This document shows positions 1 through 6,234 of a DNA stretch of 7,617 nucleotides, piece after piece. Each line of letters starts with the position of its first letter. Within the stretch, counting starts at the first letter, position 1. The DNA comes from Sterolibacterium sp052034445 (lineage in GTDB: Bacteria; Pseudomonadota; Gammaproteobacteria; Burkholderiales; Rhodocyclaceae). The stretch lies in assembly GCA_052034445.1 (NCBI GenBank), contig JBPOIN010000075.1, positions 1 to 7,617 of the forward strand, in the 5' to 3' direction. The notes beneath the pieces are model-generated. The model worked only from the letters and a program-made list of their open reading frames with translations. It searched no databases and was not told the DNA's origin. Both the position numbers and the translations under genes were made by a program.

Positions 1-2150
1 AGGTGGTGAATTGGGATCCGGTCGATCAGACCGTGCTGGCCAACGAGCAGGTCATCGACGGCCGCGGCTGGCGCACCGGCGCGGAAGTCGAGAAGCGCGA
101 GATTCCCGGCTACTACCTCGGCATCACCCAATACGCCGACGAACTGCTCAACGACCTCGACACGCTGGAAGGCTGGCCCGAGCGCGTCAAGCTGATGCAG
201 GCCAACTGGATCGGCAAGTCGGTCGGCGTGCGCTTCGCCTTCACGCACGACATCAAGGACGAAACGGGCGCACCGATCAACGACGGCAAGCTGTGGGTAT
301 TCACCACGCGCGCCGACACCATCATGGGCGTGACCTTCTGCGCCGTCGCTGCCGAGCATCCGCTCGCCACGCATGCGGCGCGGAACAATCCAGCACTCGC
401 CGCCTTCATCGAGAAGTGCAAACACGGCTCGGTGATGGAAGCCGACATGGCGACGATGGAGAAGGAAGGCCAGCCGACGGGCCTGTTCGTCACCCATCCG
501 CTGACCGGCGAACAGGTCGAGGTGTGGGTCGGCAACTACGTGCTGATGAGCTACGGCGACGGCGCGGTGATGGCCGTGCCGGCGCATGACGAGCGCGACT
601 TCGCGTTTGCGAAGAAGTACACCCTGCCGATCAAACAGGTAATCGCCACAAAAGAGCAGAACTTCTCGACCGATGCCTGGCGGGAGTGGTACGGCGACAA
701 AGAAAAAGGCGTCTGCGTGAATTCCGGCAAGTATGACGGCCTCGCCTATGGCGCGGCCGTCGACGCCATTGCCGCCGATCTCAAGACCAAGAACCTCGGT
801 GACAAGAAGGTGCAGTGGCGCCTGCGCGACTGGGGCGTCTCGCGCCAGCGCTACTGGGGCTGCCCGATCCCCATCATCCACTGCGCCAAGTGCGGCGACG
901 TGCCGGTGCCCGACGACCAGCTGCCGGTGGTGCTGCCCGAGGACTGCGTGCCGGACGGCTCCGGCAATCCGCTCAACAAACTCGACAGCTTCATTCATTG
1001 CAGCTGCCCGCAGTGCGGCGGCGCGGCCAGGCGCGAGACCGACACGATGGACACCTTCGTCGATTCGTCGTGGTACTACGCGCGCTATGCCAGCACTTTC
1101 TCGGACAAGGCCATGGTCGACGCCGAGACCGACTACTGGATGACCGTCGACCAGTACATCGGCGGCATTGAGCACGCCATCCTGCACCTGCTCTACTCGC
1201 GCTTCTGGACCAAGGTGATGCGCGACGTCGGCCTGGTGAAGTATCGCGAGCCCTTCGCCCACCTGCTGACGCAAGGCATGGTGCTGAAGACCGCGTTCTT
1301 CCACAAGCCCGCAGGCGGCGGCAAGAACTACTACTGGGAAGAGGACATCGAGGTCGCACGCGGCCCGCAGGGCCAGATCACCGGCGCGGCGCTCAAGGAC
1401 GGCACGCCGCTCGAATTCGAGATGACGACCATGTCGAAGTCGAAGAACAATGGCGTCGACCCGCAAGCCATCATCGACCAATACGGCGCCGATACCGCAC
1501 GCCTGTTCATGATGTTCGCCGCGCCGCCCGAGCAGACGCTGGAATGGTCGGATTCGGGCGTCGAAGGCGCCTACCGTTTCCTGCGTCGTCTGTGGGCCTT
1601 CGGCCATGCCGTGCAGGAACTGATTCGTAGCGCCGAGACTGCCCCTGCCAAATTCGCCGAACCGCTCGCCGCCGTGCGCCGCGAGATCCACCTGAACCTC
1701 AAACAGGCCAGCTACGACCTCGGCAAGCAGCAGTTCAACACCGTCGTCTCGGCGGCCATGAAGATGCTCAACGCCTTGGAGAAGGCGCCACGCGAGGGAG
1801 AAGGTGCTGCCTTCGTGATCACCGAAGGCCTGTCCATCCTGCTGCGCCTGCTCTCGCCGGTCACGCCGCACATCAGCCACACCTTGTGGTGCGAGCTGGG
1901 CTACGGCCAGGACATCCTCACCGCCGCCTGGCCCGAGCCACTGGCAGCGGCGCTGGTGCAGGACGAGATCGAACTGGTGCTACAGGTCAACGGCAAGCAT
2001 CGTGGCAACCTGCGCGTGCCGGCGACGGCGGCGAAGGAGACCATCGAAGCCGCCGCCCTGGCCTCCGAGACCGCGCAAAAATACCTGGAAGGCAAGCCGG
2101 CCAAAAAGGTTATCGTCGTGCCAGGTCGCTTGGTCAATATCGTTGGGTGA
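1..2150 (+). CDS. leuS: Leucyl-tRNA synthetase, 3' part (5' end outside window)
   Basis: Class Ia aminoacyl-tRNA synthetase that charges tRNA-Leu with leucine and hydrolyses mischarged products. The reading frame is already open at base 3. Matching conserved residues to E. coli LeuRS gives an offset of about 146 residues, so the HIGH-motif half of the active site lies upstream and the full protein would be about 860 aa. Numbering from the codon at base 3, the CP1 editing domain is present: the threonine-rich TTRADT at 101-106 (T106 matches E. coli T252) and HDERD with D196 and D199 (matching D342 and D345). DWGVSRQRYWG follows. A zinc-knuckle insertion has C294/C297 and C333/C335/C338. The signature-loop motif reads TMSKS at 476-480, so the usual first lysine is threonine. 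The anticodon-binding and C-terminal domains end in VNGKHRG and the VPGRLVNIVG tail, which is normal. Editing should be intact. Identification is secure. Confidence 0.97.
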   Translation, partial: VVNWDPVDQTVLANEQVIDGRGWRTGAEVEKREIPGYYLGITQYADELLNDLDTLEGWPERVKLMQANWIGKSVGVRFAFTHDIKDETGAPINDGKLWVFTTRADTIMGVTFCAVAAEHPLATHAARNNPALAAFIEKCKHGSVMEADMATMEKEGQPTGLFVTHPLTGEQVEVWVGNYVLMSYGDGAVMAVPAHDERDFAFAKKYTLPIKQVIATKEQNFSTDAWREWYGDKEKGVCVNSGKYDGLAYGAAVDAIAADLKTKNLGDKKVQWRLRDWGVSRQRYWGCPIPIIHCAKCGDVPVPDDQLPVVLPEDCVPDGSGNPLNKLDSFIHCSCPQCGGAARRETDTMDTFVDSSWYYARYASTFSDKAMVDAETDYWMTVDQYIGGIEHAILHLLYSRFWTKVMRDVGLVKYREPFAHLLTQGMVLKTAFFHKPAGGGKNYYWEEDIEVARGPQGQITGAALKDGTPLEFEMTTMSKSKNNGVDPQAIIDQYGADTARLFMMFAAPPEQTLEWSDSGVEGAYRFLRRLWAFGHAVQELIRSAETAPAKFAEPLAAVRREIHLNLKQASYDLGKQQFNTVVSAAMKMLNALEKAPREGEGAAFVITEGLSILLRLLSPVTPHISHTLWCELGYGQDILTAAWPEPLAAALVQDEIELVLQVNGKHRGNLRVPATAAKETIEAAALASETAQKYLEGKPAKKVIVVPGRLVNIVG

Positions 2151-2173
2151 GGACAAGTCCGACACGTTAAGTA

Positions 2174-2205
2174 TTCGTTATTCCCGCGCAAGCGGGAATA
2201 ACGAA
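2174..2205. repeat. dRS3-like perfect palindrome in the leuS-lptE gap
   Basis: Perfect inverted repeat. The left arm is 2174-2187, the loop is GCAA at 2188-2191 and the right arm is 2192-2205. The 14-bp stem is closed by a GNRA-type tetraloop. Its core at 2181-2198, plus one base on each side, fits ATTCCC-N8-GGGAAT exactly, which is the published pattern of the dRS3 repeat of Neisseria. Similar palindromes, often read in translation as 'FPRKRES' or 'VIPAKAG', are scattered through many betaproteobacterial genomes. No T-run follows the right arm (it is followed by CCTCCC), so it is not a canonical intrinsic terminator. It could still stabilise or attenuate the leuS-lptE transcript. Copy number in this genome cannot be seen from the window. 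Confidence 0.75.
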
Positions 2206-2206
2206 C

Positions 2207-2241
2207 CTCCCAGCCCCCAGCCCCTCATCCCCAGCCCCTAA
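2207..2241. repeat. Five degenerate C-rich heptamers in tandem
   Basis: Five consecutive 7-base units run without a break: 2207-2213, 2214-2220, 2221-2227, 2228-2234 and 2235-2241. Three are CCCCCAG or one change from it, and two fit CCCCTMA. All keep a cytosine core in the same register. Heptamers of this CCCCAGY/CCCCTMA type are known as short tandemly repeated repetitive sequences in cyanobacteria and also occur in gaps of other GC-rich bacteria. The last unit ends two bases before the lptE ATG and so occupies the place where a Shine-Dalgarno sequence would be. Confidence 0.7.
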
Positions 2242-2243
2242 AA

Positions 2244-2762
2244 ATGCGCCCCCTGTCCCAATCGCCCACCCTGCTACTGCTGCTGGCCACGCTGCTGCTG
2301 GCTGCCTGCGGCTTCCAGCTGCGCGGTGCTTACGCGCTGCCGTTCGACAGTCTCTACATCAACCAGCCCGAGACCAGCGAACTGCATGCGCAGATCAAGC
2401 GCAGCGTCACGGCCGCCAGCCATGCACATGTGGTCGGCACCCAACAGGAAGCGCAGGCCAGCCTGCTGATCCTCAACGACCAGCAGGCGAAAAACATCCT
2501 GAGTCTTTCGGCGGCCGGCCGCGCGCGCGAATACGAACTCGTCCGCACGGTCAGCTTCCGCGTCGTCGATGCGAACATGCGCGACTGGCTGCCACCCGGC
2601 CGCATCGTGATCCGCCGCGACATCACTTACAGCGACGACCTCGTGCTATCGAAAGAAGCCGAAGAAGCCCTGCTGTGGCGCGACATCCAGGCCGATCTGG
2701 TGCAACAACTACTGCGCCGCATGTCGTCCGCGAAAGCGCCGCCCCCCAGCGTCGCGCCCTGA
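2244..2762 (+). CDS. lptE: LPS-assembly lipoprotein LptE
   Basis: Outer-membrane lipoprotein that plugs and helps assemble the LptD barrel, the last step of lipopolysaccharide transport to the cell surface. The 172-aa product starts with a short n-region and a leucine-rich core, then a lipobox LAAC with the lipidated cysteine at residue 22. Directly after it comes GFQLRGAYALPFDSLYI, the hallmark start of mature LptE (older name RlpB). The middle has the expected beta-strand pattern (ELVRTVSFRVVDAN, GRIVIRRDITYSDD). The C-terminal helix RDIQADLVQQLLRRM is followed by a proline-rich tail. The ATG at 2244 gives a complete signal peptide and is the natural start, but no Shine-Dalgarno sequence precedes it because C-rich heptamers fill that space. 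The gene lies between leuS and holA, the usual betaproteobacterial order, 93 bases after leuS. An additional promoter in or near the gap cannot be excluded. Identification is firm. Confidence 0.93.
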   Translation: MRPLSQSPTLLLLLATLLLAACGFQLRGAYALPFDSLYINQPETSELHAQIKRSVTAASHAHVVGTQQEAQASLLILNDQQAKNILSLSAAGRAREYELVRTVSFRVVDANMRDWLPPGRIVIRRDITYSDDLVLSKEAEEALLWRDIQADLVQQLLRRMSSAKAPPPSVAP

Positions 2763-2798
2763 TCCGGCGGCTGCGATCCACACGGCCCCCCGCTCGCC

Positions 2799-3842
2799 AT
2801 GCAGCTGCGCCCCGATCAACTTTCCGAGCATCTTGCCAAGCCACTGGCGGCGTTGTATCTGCTGCACGGCGACGAACCGCTGCTGGTGCTCGAAGCCGCC
2901 GACGCGATTCGCAAGGCCGCGCGCGCGCAGGGCTACGACGAGCGCGAAGTGCTGGTCGCCGGCCCCGGCTTTCGCTGGGATCAACTCGAACTCGCCGGCG
3001 GCAACCTGTCGCTGTTCGGCAGCAACAAGCTGATCGATCTGCGCATCCCGAGCGGCAAGCCCGGGCGCGACGGCGGCGAAGCGCTGCAGCGTCATGCCAG
3101 CAAAAACAGCGACGGGGTGCTGACCCTGATCACGCTACCGCAACTCGACTGGCAGGCCAAGAAGGCCGCCTGGTTCACGGCCCTCGCGAATGCCGGCGTG
3201 ATCCTCGAACTCAACGCCCCGCCGCTGGCCCAGCTGCCCGACTGGATTGCCATGCGTCTCGCACGCCAGAAACAGTCGGCGACCAAGGAAGCATTGGAAT
3301 TCATCGCCGCCCACGTCGAAGGCAATCTGCTCGCCGCGCATCAGGAAATCCAGAAACTCGCCCTGCTGTTCCCCGCAGGCAATCTGACGCTGGAACAGGT
3401 CGAGGAAGCCGTGCTCGATGTCGCACGCTATGACGTCGACAAGCTGCGCAGCGCCTTGCTGGCCGGCGATGCGCCGCGCTGCGCGCGCCTGCTCGAAGGC
3501 CTGCGCGCCGAAGACACCGCGCCACCGCTGATCCTCTGGGCGCTGGCGCAGGAAACCCGCACGCTGGCGCAATTGCGCGCACAGCTCGACCAGGGTGCCA
3601 GCTTCGACGCCGCCTGCAGCGCCGCCAAACTGTTCGGCCCGCGTCAGGCGCCGTACCGGGCCGCCACGCAACGCCTGGCCACGCCCTTGCTGCGTGCCGC
3701 CCTGTTGCAAGCCGCACGCATTGACCGCATGATCAAGGGTCTGGTGCGCGGCGATGTCTGGGACGAGTTCCTGCAACTCGCCCTGCGGTTGACCCAGCCC
3801 CCTCGATCGAACAGCAACACCCGCAAGCGAGCCCTCTCATGA
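2799..3842 (+). CDS. holA: DNA polymerase III, delta subunit
   Basis: Clamp-loader subunit that opens the beta sliding clamp during replication. The 347-aa length is close to the E. coli protein (343 aa). The N-terminal AAA+-like fold includes LYLLHGDEPLLVLEAADAI (residues 19-37), matching E. coli LLGNDPLLLQES; as in other delta subunits there is no working ATP-binding loop. NLSLFGSNK at 69-77 contains L72-F73, the equivalent of the E. coli L73-F74 pair that inserts into the beta clamp, so clamp opening should be conserved. AAWFTALAN (123-131) and EGNLLAAHQEIQKLALLFP (174-192) are strongly family-specific. The C-terminal collar domain follows. The gene starts 36 bases after lptE with no clear Shine-Dalgarno sequence before the ATG. 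Its TGA overlaps the proA ATG in an ATGA, which suggests translational coupling. Confidence 0.95.
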   Translation: MQLRPDQLSEHLAKPLAALYLLHGDEPLLVLEAADAIRKAARAQGYDEREVLVAGPGFRWDQLELAGGNLSLFGSNKLIDLRIPSGKPGRDGGEALQRHASKNSDGVLTLITLPQLDWQAKKAAWFTALANAGVILELNAPPLAQLPDWIAMRLARQKQSATKEALEFIAAHVEGNLLAAHQEIQKLALLFPAGNLTLEQVEEAVLDVARYDVDKLRSALLAGDAPRCARLLEGLRAEDTAPPLILWALAQETRTLAQLRAQLDQGASFDAACSAAKLFGPRQAPYRAATQRLATPLLRAALLQAARIDRMIKGLVRGDVWDEFLQLALRLTQPPRSNSNTRKRALS

Positions 3843-5113
3843 CCACATCAAAATCTGAAGCCATCAAAACCTATATGCAACAGGTCGGCCAGGCCGCACG
3901 CCGCGCCGCACGCCAGATCGCCATGGCATCGAGCGCCGCCAAGAACAGCGCGCTGCTGGCGATGGCCGGGCGCATTCGCGCCGAGTGCGACACGCTGCTG
4001 GCCGCCAACGCCGACGATCTGGCCGAGGCGCGCGCCAATGGCCTCGATGCCGCGATGCTCGACCGCCTGACGCTGACCGCCAAAGGCATCGAGAGCATGG
4101 CCCAGGGGCTCGAACAAGTCGCCGCACTGCCCGATCCGGTTGGCGAAATCACCGATCTCAAGCGCCGCCCGAGCGGCATCCAGGTCGGCAAGATGCGCGT
4201 GCCGCTCGGCGTGGTCGGCATCATCTACGAAGCACGCCCCAACGTCACGGCGGACGCTGCGGCGCTGTGCCTCAAATCCGGCAACGCCGCGATCCTGCGC
4301 GGCGGCAAGGAAGCGCTGCGCTGCAATCAGGCCATCGCCGCCTGCGTGCGCGCCGGACTGGCCGCCGCCGGCCTGCCCGAAACCGCCGTGCAGGTCATCG
4401 ACACTACCGATCGCGCTGCGGTCGGCCTGCTGGTCAGCATGCCCGAATACGTCGATGTGATCGTGCCGCGCGGCGGCAAGGGACTCATCGAGCGCATCGC
4501 GCAGGAGGCGCGCGTGCCGGTCATCAAGCACCTCGACGGCAACTGCCATGTGTATGTCGATGAAAGCGCCGATGCCGACATGGCCGTGCGCATCGTCGAG
4601 AACGCCAAGACCCAGCGCCTCGGCACCTGCAACACCACGGAATCGCTGCTCATCGCGCGACCGGTCGCTGCCACGCTGCTGCCGCGCATCGCCGCCATGC
4701 TGCTGGCCAAGGACGTCGAAATCCGCGGCTGCGCCGAAACCTGCGCACTGGTGCCGCAGGCCAAAGCCGCCAGCGAGCAGGACTGGAGCGAGGAATATCT
4801 CGCCGCCATCATTGCCGTGAAAGTCGTCGCCGGCGTCGAGGAGGCCATCGCGCACATCAACAAGTACTCGTCGCAACACACCGAAGCCATCGTCACCGAA
4901 AACTACAGCCATGCGCTGCGCTTCCTGCGCGAAGTTGATTCGAGCAGCGTCATGGTGAATGCCTCGACGCGCTTCGCCGACGGCTTCGAGTATGGCCTCG
5001 GCGCGGAAATCGGCATTTCCACCGACAAGTTTCACGCCCGCGGCCCGGTCGGCCTCGAAGGCCTCACCAGCCAGAAATGGATCGTGCTCGGCAACGGCGA
5101 AGTCCGCGCCTAG
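3839..5113 (+). CDS. proA: Gamma-glutamyl phosphate reductase (glutamate-5-semialdehyde dehydrogenase)
   Basis: Second step of proline synthesis: NADPH-dependent reduction of gamma-glutamyl phosphate to glutamate-5-semialdehyde in the cytoplasm. The 424-aa product has the aldehyde-dehydrogenase fold, with VPLGVVGIIYEARPNVTADAAALCLKSGNA in the N-terminal cofactor domain and the catalytic nucleophile C264 in KTQRLGTCNTTESLL (E. coli KTQRSGVCNALETLL). The segment at residues 330-351, including AIAHINKYSSQHTEAI, fits the PROSITE ProA signature (PS01223) at every position when checked by eye. The C-terminal GAEIGISTDKFHARGPVGLEGLTSQKWIVLGNG is also typical. The start codon overlaps the holA stop (ATGA), with a weak GCGAG upstream. 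proB is not in the window, so this organism probably keeps it elsewhere. No hairpin plus T-run follows the stop. Identification is secure. Confidence 0.97.
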   Translation: MTTSKSEAIKTYMQQVGQAARRAARQIAMASSAAKNSALLAMAGRIRAECDTLLAANADDLAEARANGLDAAMLDRLTLTAKGIESMAQGLEQVAALPDPVGEITDLKRRPSGIQVGKMRVPLGVVGIIYEARPNVTADAAALCLKSGNAAILRGGKEALRCNQAIAACVRAGLAAAGLPETAVQVIDTTDRAAVGLLVSMPEYVDVIVPRGGKGLIERIAQEARVPVIKHLDGNCHVYVDESADADMAVRIVENAKTQRLGTCNTTESLLIARPVAATLLPRIAAMLLAKDVEIRGCAETCALVPQAKAASEQDWSEEYLAAIIAVKVVAGVEEAIAHINKYSSQHTEAIVTENYSHALRFLREVDSSSVMVNASTRFADGFEYGLGAEIGISTDKFHARGPVGLEGLTSQKWIVLGNGEVRA

Positions 5114-5166
5114 CCTCTCTCTTACTTTTGTTTGCAATTCCCTACAGACGCCCACGCCTGGCTGGC

Positions 5167-5193
5167 TAGAATCAAATCACCGCCGCCAAGGAG
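5167..5193 (+). promoter_or_regulatory. Possible -10 element and strong ribosome binding site
   Basis: TAGAAT at 5167-5172 matches TATAAT at five of six positions and lies 27 bases before the next start codon, but no good -35 hexamer is found at 16-18 bases, so the promoter is tentative. AAGGAG at 5188-5193, six bases before the ATG at 5200, is the best Shine-Dalgarno sequence in the window and fixes that start. A new transcription unit beginning here after proA is plausible. Confidence 0.45.
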
Positions 5194-5199
5194 ATCGTC

Positions 5200-5604
5200 A
5201 TGAAACAGCGCATGAAATCCATCGCCCGCTGCAGCACTGCCGTCAGCCTGCTGATTCTTGCCTGTAGCGCACCTGCCCAGAGCATCGAGCAGGCGGGCCG
5301 GCCGCCCATGGATGAAGCCAGGCGTCAGGAGATGTTGAAGAAATTCCAGGAACACACGCTCACGCGCCTCGACAACGAGATCCGCATTCTGCAAACCGCA
5401 CAAACCTGCGTGCGCTCGGCCGCCACGCCGGATGCGCTGCGCAACTGCCACGAACAAAAACGCGAAGCGATGCGCCAGCTCATGAACGCCGAGCGCGCGC
5501 TACGCGACAAATTCCGCGCCGAACATCAAAGACAGCCAGGCAATCCGAACGACCGGCCGAACGACCGACCGCATCCACGTCCGCCGGATGACCGGCCGCG
5601 CTGA
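5200..5604 (+). CDS. Small exported protein of unknown function with one cysteine pair
   Basis: I do not recognise this 134-aa protein. Residues 1-26 look like a signal peptide: basic n-region MKQRMKSIAR, hydrophobic core, and an A-P-A cleavage site before Q27. C22 within ILAC is a weaker lipobox alternative. The mature part is mostly charged helix. Two cysteines, C70 and C83, sit 12 residues apart in QTCVRSAATPDALRNCHEQ. This looks like two helices joined by a turn and could form a periplasmic disulphide. The helix continues through residue 109 and could be coiled-coil-like. Residues 111-134 are a low-complexity Pro/Arg/Asp tail with repeated NDRP/DDRP, probably disordered. The start is set by AAGGAG six bases upstream. 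A chalcone isomerase-like gene follows after 41 bases on the same strand, so the pair is probably an operon acting in the envelope. The reading frame is probably real; the function is open. Confidence 0.72.
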   Translation: MKQRMKSIARCSTAVSLLILACSAPAQSIEQAGRPPMDEARRQEMLKKFQEHTLTRLDNEIRILQTAQTCVRSAATPDALRNCHEQKREAMRQLMNAERALRDKFRAEHQRQPGNPNDRPNDRPHPRPPDDRPR

Positions 5605-5645
5605 GCAACACCAACCGCCCCCGCCACACCCCGACAGGATCGACG

Positions 5646-6218
5646 ATGAAAAATTTTCTGCTTGCCACCCTGCTGCTGGGCGCCAGCCTGGCCCACGCTG
5701 CCACCGATGTGGCAGGCGTCAAATTTGAAGACCGGAGCCGCGTCGCCAACAGCGAACTGCAACTCAACGGCGCCGGCGAGCGCGCCAGGTTTTTCTTCCA
5801 TGTCTACGCCATCGGTCTGTATCTGACGGAAAAGAAGACCATGACCAGCGAGATCCTCTCGCTCAAGGGCGCCAAGCGCCTGCAGATCGTCACGCTGCGC
5901 GAGCTGACGGCCGAGCAGTTCGTCGATGCGCTGATAGGCGGCCTGCAGAAGAACCTCGCCGAAGCCGAGATCGCGCCGCTCAAGGCCAGCATCGAAGAGT
6001 TCAAGACCACGATGCTGAGCATCAAGACCACCGCCAAGGGCAGCGTGCTGACCATCGACTGGCTGCCGGAAAGCGGCCTGCGCCTGAGCGTCGATGGCAA
6101 GCCCTACGGCAAGGACATCGCCGACGAGGACTTCTATCGCGCGCTGCTGAAGATCTGGCTGGGCGACAAACCCGCGCAGGACGACCTCAAGCAAGCCCTG
6201 CTCGGCAAGCCGCGCTGA
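5646..6218 (+). CDS. Periplasmic chalcone isomerase-like protein
   Basis: The 190-aa product has a signal peptide (MKNF, leucine-rich core, AHA cleavage before A19), so the mature protein should be periplasmic. The mature sequence fits the bacterial chalcone isomerase-like family (Pfam Chalcone_3 type). It starts with DVAGVKFEDRSRV, continues with LQLNGAGERARFFFHVYAIGLYL (residues 38-60), has a central KRLQIVTLRELTAEQFVDALIGGL segment, and ends with the FYRALLKIWLG..P...LKQALLG motif (W171). Plant chalcone isomerases act on flavonoids. The bacterial exported members have no established substrate, and an enzymatic role should not be assumed; lipid or fatty-acid binding has been proposed for related folds. 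AGGA at 5636-5639, six bases before the ATG, supports the start. It lies downstream of the small exported protein, and its stop is three bases from that of the convergent dehydrogenase gene. Confidence 0.88.
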   Translation: MKNFLLATLLLGASLAHAATDVAGVKFEDRSRVANSELQLNGAGERARFFFHVYAIGLYLTEKKTMTSEILSLKGAKRLQIVTLRELTAEQFVDALIGGLQKNLAEAEIAPLKASIEEFKTTMLSIKTTAKGSVLTIDWLPESGLRLSVDGKPYGKDIADEDFYRALLKIWLGDKPAQDDLKQALLGKPR

Positions 6219-6234
6219 GGTTTATTGCCCAGCA
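6199..6234. terminator. Imperfect hairpin across the convergent gene ends (weak candidate)
   Basis: The left arm is 6199-6208 and the right arm is 6225-6234. They pair over ten positions with a single C:C mismatch. The 16-base loop contains both stop codons (TGA at 6216-6218, and TTA at 6222-6224 for the minus gene). The position between two convergent genes is right for a shared terminator, but neither strand has a T-run after the stem. The pairing may be chance, so intrinsic termination is doubtful. Confidence 0.25.

Noticed and set aside
2174..2205. Intrinsic terminator after leuS.
   Set aside because: The stem is strong, but the following bases are C-rich with no T-run, and lptE downstream is expected to share the transcript.
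3848..5155. A 435-codon open frame on the minus strand covering all of proA.
   Set aside because: proA is certain on the other strand. The antisense product has no recognisable domain and is rich in Gly/Ala/Asp/His, as expected from reading high-GC codons backwards. No ribosome binding site supports it.
5526..6194. A 222-codon open frame on the minus strand opposite the chalcone isomerase-like gene.
   Set aside because: The plus-strand gene has a signal peptide, ribosome binding site and family motifs. The antisense frame is a composition artefact.
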